A stretch of 64,000 nt of DNA from contig NC_067136.1 of the NCBI RefSeq assembly GCF_021347895.1, positions 6,447,066-6,511,065 on the forward strand, in the 5' to 3' direction. The notes under the pieces were generated by a model. It worked only from the letters and a program-made list of their open reading frames with translations. It ran no database searches and was not told the origin of the DNA. The translations under genes were made by a program, and so were the position numbers. Shown one piece after another: positions 32,772 to 44,924 of the stretch; the stretch's first letter is position 1; each line of letters opens with the position of its first letter. Source of the stretch: Acanthochromis polyacanthus (Eukaryota; Chordata; Actinopteri; Pomacentridae).

Positions 32772-34471
32772 TGTCAAACCCCTTCTGAAGAGAAACAATT
32801 TAGATCCATCTATTTTAGATAACTACAGGCCAGTTTCCAATCTGCCATTTTTAAGTAAAATTCTATAAAAACTTGTTTTTAACCAATTAAATGATTTTAT
32901 GGACATTTTAAACATCGGTGAAATCTATCAGTCTGGCTTTAGGGCCAGTCACAGCACAGAGACGACCTTAGTAAAAATAGTGAATGATCTCAGGACCAAC
33001 ATGGATCAAAAACTGCCCTCTGTGCTTCTGCTGCTCGACCTGAGCGCAGCTTTTGACACAGTAGATCACCAAATTCTTTTAAATAGACTCAATGGCTTTA
33101 TTGGAATCTCTGGCACTGTTTTTAATTGGTTTAAATCATATCTCACCGACATAAAGTTTTATGTGAACATGGGGGAATGCCAGTCAGGACTCTATAATGT
33201 TAACTGTGGCGTTCCCCAGGGTTCAATTTTAGGTCCCACACTTTTTAACATTTATAGCCTTTAGGTGATGTCATCAGGAGACACGGCATCAACTTTCATA
33301 GCTATGCTGATGACACGCAACTTTACATCGCCGTGTCTCCTGATGACTCAGGGCCCATCGATGCCCTTTTTAATTGTATTTTAGATGTCAGGTCTTGGAT
33401 GGCAGACAACTTTCTTCAGCTCAACCAGGACAAAACCCAGGTTTTAGTCATTGGTACATGTCCACAGAGAGAGAAACTGGAGAGCAAACTCCAAGCACTG
33501 TCTTTTAATCCATGTCAGCAGGTCAAAAATCTTGGAGTTTTATTTGATTCAGACCTTAGCTTTGACCTGCACATCAGAGATATTACGAAAAAATCATTTT
33601 ATCATTTAAAGAACATCTCCAGAATGCGCCAGTTTCTCTCTCAGGCCAATGCAGAGACTCTTATTCACGCTTTTATTATGTGCAGAATTGACTATTGCAA
33701 TGCTCTTCTTTCTGGTCTTCCAAAAAAGAACATTTCACAGCTACAGCTCCTGCAAAATTCAGCTGCACGCATGCTGACGAAGACCAGAAGGAGAGCTCAC
33801 ATTACCCCGATTTTAAAGTGTCTGCATTGGCTGCCTGTATCTTTTTAGAATTGATTTTAAGATTCTTTTACTAGTTTTTAAGTCTTTAAATGGTCTTGCT
33901 CCTTTTTATTTATCCAATTTGCTTTTACCCTATGAACCCAGTAGAGCCCTCAGGTCTTCAGGTAGTGGTCTTTTAATAGTCCCTAAGGTCAGAACTAAAA
34001 CATACGGTGAAGCCTCTTTTTATTATTACGGCCCCCGTCTGTGGAACAGCCTATCTGATGACCTGAGGGCAGCACCTACTGTTCATATTTTTAAAAGAAA
34101 ACTCAAGACCTACCTTTTTAGTCTGGCTTTTAGCTAATCATATTTATCAATACCATTTGATCTTATTTATTTATTCATTCATTCATCTTTATTTATTTTA
34201 TTTATTTTTATTGTTATTTTAGTCTTCGTTCCAGTGTTCCCTCATTTTTAATGAAAGATGACATTTCCTCAGTTTTTGTTTTGTTTTTCTGTTCAAATCT
34301 GTACCACATATCTTTGTGTGTGTGTGTAAGTGAGTGTGTTTGCTGTAGGTGGGTTGGAGGGGTGATTGTGTTTCTCATTTTTAATTTATTTTGTCCTTTT
34401 ATTTTTATGTAAAGCACTTTGTGTTACAAATTTTGTATGAAAAATGCTATACAAATAAAGTTTGATTGATT
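32772..34471 (+). mobile_element. L2-type LINE, 5'-truncated
   Basis: Plus-strand L2 3' half. RT text starts at LDNYRPVSNLPFLSKI, then FRASHSTETTLVKIVNDLR, LLLDLSAAFDTVDHQ, CGVPQGSILGPTLF, SYADDTQLYI (frameshifted), NFLQLNQDKTQVLVIG, and ends YGPRLWNSLSDDLRAAPT ... LFSLAFS-stop at 34137. The 3' tail AATAAAGTTTGATTGATT is the usual L2 short tandem end. The target TATATCA seems duplicated at both sides. Confidence 0.85.
32779..34137 (+). pseudogene. L2 reverse transcriptase, broken
   Basis: Open pieces are 32899-33264, 33333-33848 and 33919-34137. Breaks: a TAA in the opening block (before ACTTGTTTTTAACC), loss of bases at IYSL/LGDVI near 33260 that puts SYADDTQ out of frame, and a stop at LPVSF near 33848 where RIDFKILLLVFKSLNG continues in another frame. 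The catalytic motifs LDLSAAFD and YADD can still be read. Confidence 0.85.
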
Positions 34472-34550
34472 TATATATCAACTTTCATTCAATATATATC
34501 AAATCTTTTTTCCTACCGAGCCCCGGAAGGGACATGTCCGTATGGTGAAG

Positions 34551-34682
34551 CGACAATGGAGGACACTGACTCGGACGAGAGTTTTATTGAGTTTTATTTT
34601 GAAATCGGCCTGAAATACGCAGACATTCAAGCAGTGCGATGCGCTAAGAGTCTGCCATGCAGACCAGCGATCCTGATAATGG
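34551..34682 (+). other. Possible first coding exon of another element gene
   Basis: ATG near 34555 reads MEDTDSDESFIEFYFEIGLK and ends near a GTAAGT donor at 34681. The F-I-E-F-Y-F-x-x-G-L-K-Y-x-D-I pattern recalls the N-terminal helix-turn-helix of fish integrase-type transposases, but no further exons are seen before 36 kb. Low certainty. Confidence 0.25.
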
Positions 34683-34789
34683 TAAGTTTTATTTCTCCAA
34701 CATCCTGCTGTTATCCTACTATGAATACGCTAGCTACAACAGTCCCACATCAGTATTATGAACGTTCCGCCAGCTAACGCGGTCCGGAC

Positions 34790-35148
34790 ACCGGATCACT
34801 GATTAGAGGTTGGCGTTGAACTATTGTTTGCCAGCCAGTTAGCCGCTGGTAAGCTAACAAGCTATGAAACAACTCCTTATAAAACAACAGCAGTTTGTTT
34901 GATAAGTGAAGCACAAACGAGCATCACACTGCAGTTGATGTACAGTACCTGCTAATATACTGTTAATCCTAGACTAAATTAACTGGGTAAACTATTAAAT
35001 TTAACCCCATAGGGTAGACACTGTAGATGGTACAATTGATTAATTTACTCATGACCCAGTGATGGTCCTTCTGTGTAAACAAGCAGCATCCATTAAAGCC
35101 CAGTATTGCATTTTTGCACCATAGAAAGAAATCCCTAAAAATCACAAG
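34790..35148. other. Spacer without recognised features
   Basis: AT-rich DNA between the exon-like stretch at 34555 and the Tc1 relic. Nothing supported on either strand. Confidence 0.4.
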
Positions 35149-35852
35149 TAGAGTTGAAGACAAAATTATTAGACCTGTTATGAAATTTAAGATTTTTTTT
35201 TCAAAAAATTCTCAAGCGCTGTTAAACAGATCAAGGAATTTTTAACAACTTTTCCTGATATCCTAGTTTTATTTTGGAGCTTACAATATTTTATTTTGCA
35301 CACAGAAACAATATTATTTAATAAAAAACAAAACTACCAGGGTCATTATCAGCCCTCTGATGCTAACAGTCAGTAGTGTTTCCTTTTTGCTGGATAACAG
35401 CTTCCAGTCGTTTGTTGTAGTTTGTAACGAGTCTCTGACATCTCCTGAAGAATCCCAGCCCGTTCTTCTTTGGTAAACCTCTCAGAATCCTCCAGATCTG
35501 ATGGTCTTCTGACATGGACCCTGGTCTTCAGTTGACCCCACAGATTTTCAGTGGAATCCCAGTCAGGGCTTTGTGCAGGCCAGTCAGTCACGTTCACTTT
35601 GGTCTTCTGGAGGTAGATCTTCACCAGGAGTGACATAAGTTTTGGGTCGTTGTCAGAGTTAAAACACATGATTGGACAGCAGTGGTTTGTGGTTTGGATC
35701 AATAAAAAGGTAAATTCTTAAGGGGGCTAATAATTTTGACTCTGGTAGTTTTTGTTTTTTGTTAAATAATTTGTTTCACTCACTCACTATCTATTTTACG
35801 TCACTGTGCCACTGAACCGTGGCATGGCTAATAATTTTGTCATAAACTGTAT
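35149..35852 (-). mobile_element. Tc1-like element, internally deleted
   Basis: Outer ends are inverted: GAAGACAAAATTATTAGACC at the left and AATAATTTTGTCATAAACTG at the right, next to TA. The remaining coding part (35702-35370, minus) is the transposase C-terminus: NDPKLMSLLVKIYLQKT, then WPAQSPDWDSTENLWGQLK with the catalytic Glu, ending KRKHY-stop. The N-terminal two thirds are gone. Confidence 0.75.
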
Positions 35853-36520
35853 TACACTTTTTAAAAAATAATTTCAGTTGTTTATCACTAAAACTCTGTA
35901 TCTGTATTTCTCTATGTAGAAAAAAATTACAGATCAAATAAAAATGATTGAAATTGTTCCTAAAGAGAGCTGGGCGACAGTGAAAGACATGCTGTTTGAA
36001 CTTGGAATGTGGTATTAATATTTTCCTAAAATACATTCCAAAAATGTTGCAGTTGTTCAGTTCAGACTGTGGGGTGCTGGGATATGCAGTGTTTGTCTAC
36101 ATTCAGGCAGAAATAGGTACAGCTGAACAGCCTTAAAAAATGTTGTAATGTTGCAGCTGTGAGCCTCAGAGGGTTAAATGGATGAAATACAGCAGTTATG
36201 GTGAATGTGAAAGTTTCACAAAAAAAAGATAAAGCTGTCAGTGTGGAAAGGCTATCACATCTTAATGTACTTATATTAACCCAATGTACATTTTAGTACC
36301 ACTTTGGTTTGGTCACCTAAAGTGGTACCAACATCTGGTCTGGAACATGGACTAATTTTCCTGCTAACGAGAGACACCGTCAAATGATAATGATAATTTA
36401 TAATAATATAAGAAATTAATAATGATAATTTAATCAAAGTTCTAGGATAGTTTTTCAGTTCTATCTCCTGTTTGCCAGTGTTAACTTATTAAGTCGGAAA
36501 TTAGGACCGAGGACCCCGTC
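35853..36520. other. Spacer without recognised features
   Basis: AT-rich DNA between two Tc1 elements. A small inverted pair, TACCACTTTGG ... CTAAAGTGGTACC (36296-36331), is present. No gene. Confidence 0.4.
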
Positions 36521-38130
36521 TATAGTCCCTGACAAAAGTCTTGTCACATAAGGATATAGTAACCTTAAATGGCATATAAATTTATTTCTAATCAATCAGT
36601 TCTCACAAAAAAGGTTCATTTTAATGTCAAGGGCTTTCACATTAATAACTGGGTGCAAATTGAACCCGTCATAAAGTGTCCTGATGTTCACGTCTTGGTA
36701 AATCCCATAACATCTGTTTTTGCAAGGACAAAAGTCTTGTCATGTCTTTAAATGATTCAACCAATCACAGATTATAAGTTCACCTGTGACAAATACTGTA
36801 ACTGACACATTCCCAGGTGTGTATAAAAAGAAACCCAAGACACAAGACCTTCATGTGAAGCCCAACCTGACCCCGACAGCATGCCAAAGATCCAACCACA
36901 GACCAAAGTGCTGATCATCAAGACCCTGAAGACCAAGTCTGCTGCTGAGGCGGCAGACAGCTTTAATGTATGCAAATGTCAAGTAGAGAGGAAAAGAAAA
37001 AGATCTGAAGAAACTGGTGATGTTTATGACAAGCCCAGGTCAGGCAGACCTGTTAGAGAAGAGCATTTGTTGCTTCAACAGTCCAGGGCCAGCCCTTTTT
37101 CACCTGCAGCAGAGTTACATGTGAACTGGTCGCCAGAAATCCCTGTATCTACAAGAACAGTTTGTCAAATTCTCTCACGTGGTGTTCTCCATGGTCAAAT
37201 TAGTGCATAGAAACCAGCATTAAACAGAAGACAACAAAAAATCATGTTGCATTTGTCAAGGCCCACAGTTTTCAGGAAGGATGGACGATGAAAAGTGGCA
37301 GAAGGTTGATTTTTCTGATGAATCATCCATTGAACTGCATCCCAATCAATGCAAATCCTGCAGAAACCGCACTGACCCGAGATTCACCAAGAAAACAGTC
37401 ACGTTTAGTAGAAGAAAAATCATGGTTTGGGGTTACATCCGGTATGGGGTGTACGAGAGCTCTGCAGAGTGGATGGAAACATCAACAGCACATTACATCC
37501 CAAACTATGAGAGAGGGCAAATTCTGCAGCAGAATGGCGTTCCTTCTCATACTTCAGCCTCCACATCAAAGTTCCTGAAAGCAAAGAAGGTCCAGGAGCT
37601 CCAGGATTGGCCAGCTCAGTCACCAGACATGAACATTATTGAGCATGATAAAATGAAGGAGAAGGCTTGGAAGATGAAACCGAAGAGTCTTGATGCATTC
37701 TGGGAGCCATGCAAGACTGTTTTCTTTGCCATTTAAGATGACTTTATCAATAAGTTATTATGGATGCAGTCCTCCAAGCTCTGGAAGTCACACACAATAT
37801 TAATTATTTTTTGCAAGACACCATGACTTAACGTTCTGATGTTTTTATAGCATATTTGTGTATTCAGAATAAAATATATGTATAATTTCAACATTATTTT
37901 TGAATGCGGCAAGACTCTTGTCCAAGCAAAATCTGAGCTTTCTGTCCTAATTAAATGATAAAACTCAATGAATGATACAAAACTTTATTTTGGCATAATA
38001 AATATAATCTAGAGGGCTTTGTATTCATATGAGCCATTTCTGATTCCAATTGATCAACTACAAGTCCAGTTGTTATTTGTTGTTCCTACAACTTAAGAGA
38101 AGCAACAAGACTTTTGTCAGGGACTGTATA
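36521..38130 (+). mobile_element. Tc1-like element, full length, degenerate
   Basis: The ends are inverted copies of AGTCCCTGACAAAAGTCTTG, flanked by TA, 1.6 kb apart, with the transposase on plus between them. The left tip lacks two bases (CA) present in the right tip. Confidence 0.85.
36881..37735 (+). pseudogene. Tc1-like transposase, frameshifted, second Asp changed
   Basis: Starts MPKIQPQTKVLIIKTLKTKS with the paired-type DNA-binding region and GRPVREE, and stops at 37208. It resumes in another frame at 37281 (MDDEKWQKVDFSDES with the first Asp), IMVWGYI, LQQNGVPSHTS (the usual D of QQDG is N), WPAQSPDMNIIEHDKM with the catalytic Glu, and ends KTVFFAI-stop. Frame break plus D-to-N makes it inactive. 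Confidence 0.85.
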
Positions 38131-38934
38131 GTTCTACCACCACATTAACAGTGTTAATACATGAGCTACATGGGATGGATGCTACATGTTCATGAAGAAA
38201 ACCTCTGCAGGAAGAGACTCGTACAGGAAGTCCTTTCAGACAGACCTGCTTTATGAGTCAGAGTTCTAAATGAGGTCAAATCAAACTGACCTTCTCTGTG
38301 ACTTTAACTCAGACAACCTGCAGCAAATCTGGTCTCTGATGAATTCTCTGTAAGTGGATGTTTGAAAGAAGCAACGTTAAACTTTCCTGCTGTGGTTTCT
38401 GCTCAGTAAAGATGGAGGCTGCTGCTCTCTGTCTTCATTCATCTCTGATTATTTACAGTTTTTAGAAGATGATTCAACCTGACAGAGAAAATCCACTGAA
38501 CTCACAGATCAGTTTCATTTTCACTTCATCAGGAACTAAGGTGTGGTTTCTCTGTTTATCTTGGCAGACTGTCAGAGTCCTGAGGCAGGGAGCCAGACAG
38601 TGAACAGATGGACTCTAACCGGTGATTTGAAATTCAAAACATTTAATGATGTTCCAGAGCTTGTTTTCCTGCAGAGTCACATCAGCTCCGAGTCAGTTTA
38701 ACGTCTCGATACTGAGCTGCTTTTCATTCAGTTAATGAGGTCTGAGAACAGGAAACTGCTTCTTCATGTTTGTTTTCAAAAAATATAACAGACGACAGAG
38801 AATGTCTCTCTGATGCTGCAGACAGAATAAACTGGTCAGACCAGACTTTATCAGAGTCTGTACAGAGACATCATCTGAATGATATTTAACAACCTGGTCT
38901 CAGTGGGAGGATGAGTCTCATGTTACTGAGGAAA
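38131..38934. other. Unannotated spacer, downstream of receptor set 2
   Basis: Mixed-composition DNA with no open frame carrying family features. Phrases such as TCAGAGAGACAT are host-like, so this may be original intergenic DNA. Confidence 0.4.
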
Positions 38935-39722
38935 TGTGACACTGTGGACTTTCCACAGGACTCAGTGGGTTTTCTACAAACACAAAGATGAAGCTGCCAC
39001 ATTCCCAAAAGAAAGTCTGCCTTCTCTCAGTCAGCCTTTTCTTACAAAGCCATCAAGGAATGGAATGGGCTGCCTGACAATTTTAAGAACACGGCAGATT
39101 TCCACAGCTTTTCTCGGGCTGTTAAAAACTGGCTGTTTGATCATCAGTCCTGTTCGCATTAATAATACCAGACGGGTATTTGGCCATCAGATGATACCCT
39201 CGTGGGTACCATCTGATGGCTGCCAGACTACCAGACTATCAGTGTAAAAATAGTACAGTGTGTATTTATAGTACCAGTCTGGTATACAGCTATCAGATGC
39301 TACCCTCGTTGGTACCATCTGATAGCTACCACCTTTAGGATTTATGAAACTATTGTTTCGCATACAACTCTGCACTTTATCTTTGTACTTTTGCACTCTG
39401 TTTTTGTCATTTAAATGCACTTTAAATATATTGTAATTGGTTTGAAAACAGTCTTCCTCGTTATACTTTTGCATTTTGATAATTGTACTATAAACCAACA
39501 ACGTTCCATACATATTTGTAAATATTTTAAGATTGATTTTGATTTTGTTTTGCATTAAGGTAATGCGTTTTATATGCGTTGTTTTAAATAATGAATGTTT
39601 TTTATTGACCAAGGACTACAGATGGAAATTAGCTTGAAGCTAAATCTGGTGCGACCATCTTTTTAATGTAACTGCACGCTGTCCTTTTACAAATAAACTT
39701 GAAACTAAACTAAACTAAACTA
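38935..39722 (+). mobile_element. LINE 3' end with (CTAAA)n tail
   Basis: Starts in the C-terminal coding tail: readable in shifted frames as SYKAIKEWNGLPDNFKNTAD and AVKNWLFDHQ, a form common to CR1/Rex-like LINE proteins. A 3' UTR with TTAGCTTGAAGCTAAATCTG follows and ends in AAACTAAACTAAACTAAAC. 5'-truncated; clade undecided. Confidence 0.65.
39160..39335. repeat. Paired hairpin units in the LINE 3' UTR
   Basis: Two related units: AGATGATACCCTCGTGGGTA with CCATCTGATGGC (39188-39223), and AGATGCTACCCTCGTTGGTA with CCATCTGATAGC (39294-39330). Each folds on itself (ATCAGATG ... CATCTGAT), and the second is a diverged duplicate of the first. Confidence 0.75.
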
Positions 39723-41117
39723 AGCTGACGTCTGTCTCCATGATGTTCAGCTGGTTTTACTAAATACTAAAGTCTCTTTACAGAAAGAATAAAAGACTTC
39801 TGCTATTTATCCTGGTAAAGAGAACAACACTTCCTGCTTCAGAGAGAGGAGCAGCAGAGCTGTAGTTAAGTGGTGTCGTGTTACGACACTAAATGTCAGT
39901 CTGGTTTTAGTGTTTTGTTTGTTGATCCTGTAGAGAAACTCTAATCTGAGTTTCTTGTGAAGCAGTTCAACAGGTTGTAGTCAGACATGAAGCAGCAGGA
40001 TCAGAATCTGGAGAAACAACCTTTATTATCACTTCTGCAGAGAAGAAACCAGCTTTAAAACTCTACACAGAAATTATAATGAACCACAGATCACTGATTA
40101 GATTCAGCTTTGATATCATTGTAAAAGAACAAAGACAATCAGCTTAGAATCAGTACGAAAGTGCAAAAAGCAGCAGTAAAGTTCCTTATTTCCACTGTGT
40201 TGCAGGATAAACAGCCAATCATTTCTGTGAAGTAAATAAGTACATTAACTATATATTCTATTCAACCTTCAGTAGCAAACAGTTATTTTACTACATTTAT
40301 CTGCAGATTAACAACAAAACATAAAATAGGATGAAGATCAAACTCAGAACACTGAGTAGTCTAAAAAGTATCAATAATATCTAAAATATAAAATATTACC
40401 TGCACCTTTACCACATTAAAAGGTAAGAACATCAGCAGAGCTACTAACCGATAAAACATTAAATCACACATTAAAACAAGAACTTTATGAAGAATCTTAT
40501 CATCAGTTTACATTCTGCAACTGAGTACAAAGTTTTTGTACAGATTAAAAGAACAAGATATAATATAGGATGAAGATAAAAGTCACAAACCCTGAGAAGT
40601 TAAAAAAGTATTAAAATATATTCTATTATCTGCACCTTTACCGTGTTAAAAGTTCAGAACATCATCAGAGCTGCTAGCAGATAAAACATTCAAACCAGTT
40701 CAGTCTGAAGTTGTTCATCAGTTCTGCTTCATTCTGGACATCAGAACTTTTCTATCTGCTTCTGATCTCATCTGACAGAACACTTTACATCCACAACATT
40801 TCATCAGGTTCTAACATGCAGAGCTTTGGAACACATTTATTTCCAGACAAAGCAACAGAAAAGTTGATGAAGACCAGCAGCAGCAGCAACAATCCACAGG
40901 ATCAATCTCGATGATGGAGATGTTGGGAGGACTTGATGTTTCTGGACCAGTCTGCCAATAGAAACCCTAGCAGGAGCTGAACTCCAGACAGCAGAGCTCC
41001 CAGCATCCTCTGAGCTCACAAACCCTTCACCACCATAAGGTGGCAGTTAAAGGAGAGACCACATGGTTGGTCCACACCTGGATTCTCTTTGTTCTGCTGC
41101 TGCTGCTTCCATCAAAG
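39723..41117 (-). repeat. 3' UTR and downstream region of receptor set 2
   Basis: From 40480 to 41117 it matches 1-708. It includes an internal partial duplication: 40324-40455 and 40565-40690 share AGGATGAAGAT, TCTGCACCTTTACC and AGAGCTRCTARC. The minus-strand signal AATAAA is at 40027-40022. No other gene. Confidence 0.6.
40022..40027 (-). terminator. Polyadenylation signal AATAAA for receptor set 2
   Basis: TTTATT on plus reads AATAAA on minus, about 1.1 kb past the stop codon at 41118. It is the best candidate because the region to it is continuous with the conserved 3' part, but distance and context are not decisive. Confidence 0.4.
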
Positions 41118-41904
41118 TTACACAAGCTCTGGTTGGTTCTGATGCTGTTCAGGAACTGGAAACATCTCTATAGCTGCTGCTTCATCAGGAGGAACTTGGT
41201 GGTGTCCATTCTGCCTCATGCATCGTCTATAGATCAGAAAACCAGCAGCAGCCACAGCAAGAAGAAGTATCACACCCACTACGGATCCTGCAATGATTCC
41301 CGTCTTGTTTCCTCCATCTCTGGTGTTTATATCCTTGTCTCCTCCATCCTTGTCTCCTCCATCGCCAATGAATGCATTCTTGTTTCCTACAGACAGACAT
41401 ATCAGAGATATCAGGTGTTTGAGCATCAGTCAGATCAGCTGTTTTCTCCAAAGTCTCATCAGCAACATCTTTATAAACCATAAACATCTGATCTGAGACC
41501 AAGCAGCTTCATCAGAGACACAAACTGAACTCTCAACACAAACTCACCTGGATGAAGGACTACCAGGTCGATGATGTTGCTGATGGGTTCAAACTTTTTT
41601 CTCTGATAAACCCAACACACATATCTTCCAGTGTCATTCTTCGTCACATTCTTCAGAATCAGAGAAAAGTCTCCGTCCTTCATCTCTTTGTCCTGCAGAT
41701 CCACCCGGTTCTGATAAGATGGATGCTGAAGGACTGGATCAAAGCTTCCATCTCTGTACAAAAGAACATGATCTGGTTCCATTTCAGATCTGATCCACTC
41801 TACAGTTGTGATGGTTTTGTTATCCTTCTTGGAAGCTTTACATGGTAGAATGACATCCTGTCCAAGATCAGCTCTGATGTTTTTAACTCCGGTCATTTTC
41901 TGAG
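41118..41904 (-). CDS. B7/butyrophilin-like receptor, V-set exon plus membrane/tail exon
   Basis: Minus-strand exons 41904-41548 (V-set, 357 bases) and 41386-41118 (stalk, membrane, tail; 269 bases), both phase 1 with AG and GTGAGT borders. The V domain has ILPC, VEWIR with the core Trp, and NDTGRYVCWV. The stalk repeats GGDKD. The membrane segment is around GIIAGSVVGVILLLAV, then RRCMRQNG and a tail ending NQPELV-stop. Any leader must come from upstream: the phase-matched exon at 63763-63703 would give 228 residues, or 346 if the V exon at 44892-44539 is included. Compared with copy 1 the tail is longer and differs after PPDE. Confidence 0.75.
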
Positions 41905-41949
41905 CTGAAGAAGAAAGAACAGAGTAGTTACAGTTTTTTTTCAATTTGC

Positions 41950-42651
41950 TAACAAGCATTGGTCCAAACTGAAGTCACATCTTCAAAACTCTGAACACAG
42001 CCTGCATTTCCATCATGCATCTCAGCTAAACAGTTCATCTCATCCCCAAAACTGTTTCTCTCCAACAGAACACTTCATTCATGTCTCAAAATAAGCTCAT
42101 TCAACCACAACACTAGAAAATAGTCTCACTGAGGAAACAAACGCTGTCAGTCTGAGTACACTGAACTACAAAATACCAACAACAGAGAGCATTACATGAA
42201 ATTAATTGTAATCTTTCAAGTTTGAATGATTTCTTTTTAGATAAATCAGTTTATTACATTAAATTTATAGATGTTAAATTTATTATAAAATAAGATCTTT
42301 GCACTCTGATTGTTCTAAATTATTGTGATATATTGCAACAAGAATGAATCAGGAATGCAGCAGTTTACTTCAACAACACTGACGTATTTTCTCTGTGCCT
42401 TTGCATGAAACTTTGGGACCTTACAAAAATAAAAAGTTTACTGTAAACAAAAACAAAATGGAGAATCTCAGAATTCAGGGAGCAGAATAGAAATCAAGAG
42501 ATAAAAGTCAAAAACCAACAACATGTCCATGTAAACTGTAACAATCACACCCTGTCGTCTGCATTTGGCCTCATGTTTCCATCCATTACATCTGATGTCT
42601 TCTCTGGAGATGCACTGTGGCTAGAACATTTTTGAGTGTCTCCTTTTTATG
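41950..42651. other. Intron or intergenic DNA, no recognised features
   Basis: AT-rich; lies between the V exon at 41904 and the hAT-like element. No leader-like exon (ATG, hydrophobic codons, GTGAGT) was found on minus. Confidence 0.4.
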
Positions 42652-42659
42652 GTTTCTGG

Positions 42660-44218
42660 CAGTGGTGTAGTGGTCCCTGCAGAAGTGGGTATACTCTTAA
42701 TTTTCACCTTTTTTAAAAATTAGTCCAGAAAAACGCCCTGTTTTAGAAACAGTGACATAGAAGACTACTCTGTTCAATTTATTCAGTCATTTCTACTTGC
42801 CCACTATTATAAAATTATCATGACTTGATTAGGAGCAGTTTGTAGTTATTACTGGATTAATGTAACATGTATTTATCATGAGGCAAACATGGTGTTTCAG
42901 TTACTTTAGAACATTTATTTAAATAAAATACTTCAAATATGAAGCTGACAGTGCATCCTTGTTCATATTTCATCATGAATAAAACCTCAATATTGTTTTA
43001 GGTCGAATCTTAAACTACCTGTTCCCATTCTTGTGTTTTTACTTACTTTAAAATCAACTACCAGCCAAGAGGTTTTCCCACATTATCCCAATCTAGCTAG
43101 CTTCAGACTTACGTTAGAATAACGTTAGCCTTTCAAAACGTTAGTCAGACTCGGCCCGACACTCAGTTTAACCCGTTGCGCTTCAGTTGTGCTTCAGTGT
43201 TCCGCCCGCGGTACACTTTGAGATCTGCATAAGCAATTTGCTAAATGTCTAAAACTGCAAACACGATTATACAAACACTATACGCCGATGGAAAGCTTAG
43301 ATTCTCATGAATCCGCCGGTATAAACCACTTTCAGATGTGATTACCACAGCGGGTAATATAAACACATTTGTCCGACAAACAACGAATATTCATCCATCC
43401 GTTCTCTATACACGGCTTCAACGTACACAGCGCGACTCACATTTCCGGGTTCATTATTACACACAGAAAAAATATTCCACAAAAAACGGCCATAATCCAA
43501 CCTTGGACATCCAGACGAAACAAGCCAGTAAACTATTTTGTCCAAAACATGTCTTGAAGACGGTATATGATCCACGAATAGGTCGTTTTCAAGGAAATGC
43601 ACCTCGCGATGCGCGCCCAATATTCCCTGTATTTCTCGTCATATTTTTATTTACAAATAGAATATTAGCGATTTTTTTTGTACTGAAAATGGCTGGAATT
43701 GACTGAAGCTTTAACCACTGGCGATAAAATATCCTCTCCTTGAAATGTGCAGTCATGTTGCCAGTATTTTAAAACAATGATTCATTTGGAAACCACCTTA
43801 AAACTTACCTGAGAATTATATCGTGCATGAAAGTAGGTTCGCTCGATACGTGTCACTCACTTGAAAGGTGTTTATTCTGACTTTCTCGCATTTCCGCGCA
43901 TCTTTCAAGCAGACTTGTCAATCAACTGGAGTGCCACAGAGGTGTTAGCAAAATTTTCCTCTGTATGACCCGCCCTACTCTGCCTCTGATTGGCTCATCC
44001 CTAAAGTTAACCAATCGAATCAGTGAAGGTAGCATGTACCAGCCAATTACAGGCAGAGGAGGGTTGTTCATGGCTTCATCATCCTTAAGGAAAAGAGGGC
44101 TACCTGGCACACAGATATTACTGAATGATGCGCACCAGGGAGCATTAGAAGTGGGTATACGCAATGCTAACTGAAAAATAAGTGGGTATACCGCCGTATA
44201 CCCTGGACTACACCACTG
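42660..44218. mobile_element. Non-autonomous hAT-like element, 1.56 kb
   Basis: Termini CAGTGGTGTAGT (42660) and CTACACCACTG (44218) are inverted, with further inverted GTGGGTATAC motifs inside. Flanks are GTTTCTGG (42652-42659) and GTTTCTGA (44219-44226): an 8-bp TSD with one change, as for hAT. No transposase is encoded. It contains a 75-base relic (43281-43355) of the GC-rich foldback element. Confidence 0.75.
43281..43355. mobile_element. Relic arm of the foldback element family
   Basis: Matches 27127-27199 nearly base for base (CGCCGATGG, GATTC/GTCATGAATCCGCCGG, CCACTTTCAGATGTGATTAC, CACAGCGGGT), without the outer tips or TSD. It shows the family is older than the hAT-like host or was captured by it. 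Confidence 0.75.
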
Positions 44219-44538
44219 GTTTCTGATGAGGCCAAACACAGATCACCTGAATCAGGTTTCAGCTGACAACTACACTCAGATGTGTTTGGAATTACATCAT
44301 TTTTAAAATGTATTTTTATTGTCAATGCTTTGATAGGATTTTCCATAGAGTTCAATGTGGCTGCAGCAGAAATCCCCCATGTTTTTTTCCCATCATTCTG
44401 TTCTGATTGTGGTTTTAACTGTTTTGAACAAAGTGTGTTAGCATTTGAACAATGTGCTGTAAAAGTCTAGTGTTCTGCAGGTGGTGAACTAGCAACTGAG
44501 AAAAGAGTTCATGAATTTTGGTGACGGTGGTCACTTAC
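44219..44538. other. Intron sequence without recognised features
   Basis: Between the hAT-like element and the third V exon; nothing supported. Confidence 0.4.
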
Positions 44539-44892
44539 TTGATAGATGAACTTCCAGGAAGCTGCTGCTGATGACTTCATAGTTTCTTTTATCAGTAACA
44601 CGACACTCGTATCTTCCTCTGTCCTCCATCGTCACTTTCTTCAGATTTAGAGAAACATCTCCGTCCTTCACCTCTTTATCCTGCAGATCCACCCGGTTCT
44701 GATAAGATGGATGCTGGTATTCTGGATCTGAGCGTTCATCTCGGTACAGAAGAACATATTCTGGTTCCATTTCAGGTCTGGTCCACTTTACAGCTATGCT
44801 GTTGATGTTGTACTTGTTGGGAACTTTACATGGTAGAATGACATCTTCTCCAAGATAAGCTGGGATTTTTTCAGCTGTGATGTTTGTCTGAG
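44539..44892 (-). CDS. B7/butyrophilin-like V-set exon (third V domain)
   Basis: 354-base exon on minus, AG acceptor (TTCTTCAG), GTAAGT donor, phase 1 at both ends. It reads AQTNITAEKIPAYLGEDVIL, then PCK, AVKWTRPEMEPEYVLLYR, YQNRVDLQDKEVKDGD and EDRGRYECRV. All V-set anchors (Cys, Trp, D-x-G-x-Y-x-C) are present. Because phases match, it could be the N-terminal Ig domain of a two-V receptor spliced to 41904-41548, or the only surviving exon of a separate gene. A 43-bp minisatellite lies right upstream. Confidence 0.75.
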
Positions 44893-44924
44893 CTGAAGAA
44901 GAAAGAAGAGAGAAGTTAGTACTA

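Noticed and set aside
39187..39612. 141-codon minus-strand frame
   Set aside because: Lies antisense in the LINE 3' UTR with an AT-biased composition and no motif.
43338..43706. 122-codon plus-strand frame in the hAT-like element
   Set aside because: No transposase motif, and it begins in the foldback relic.
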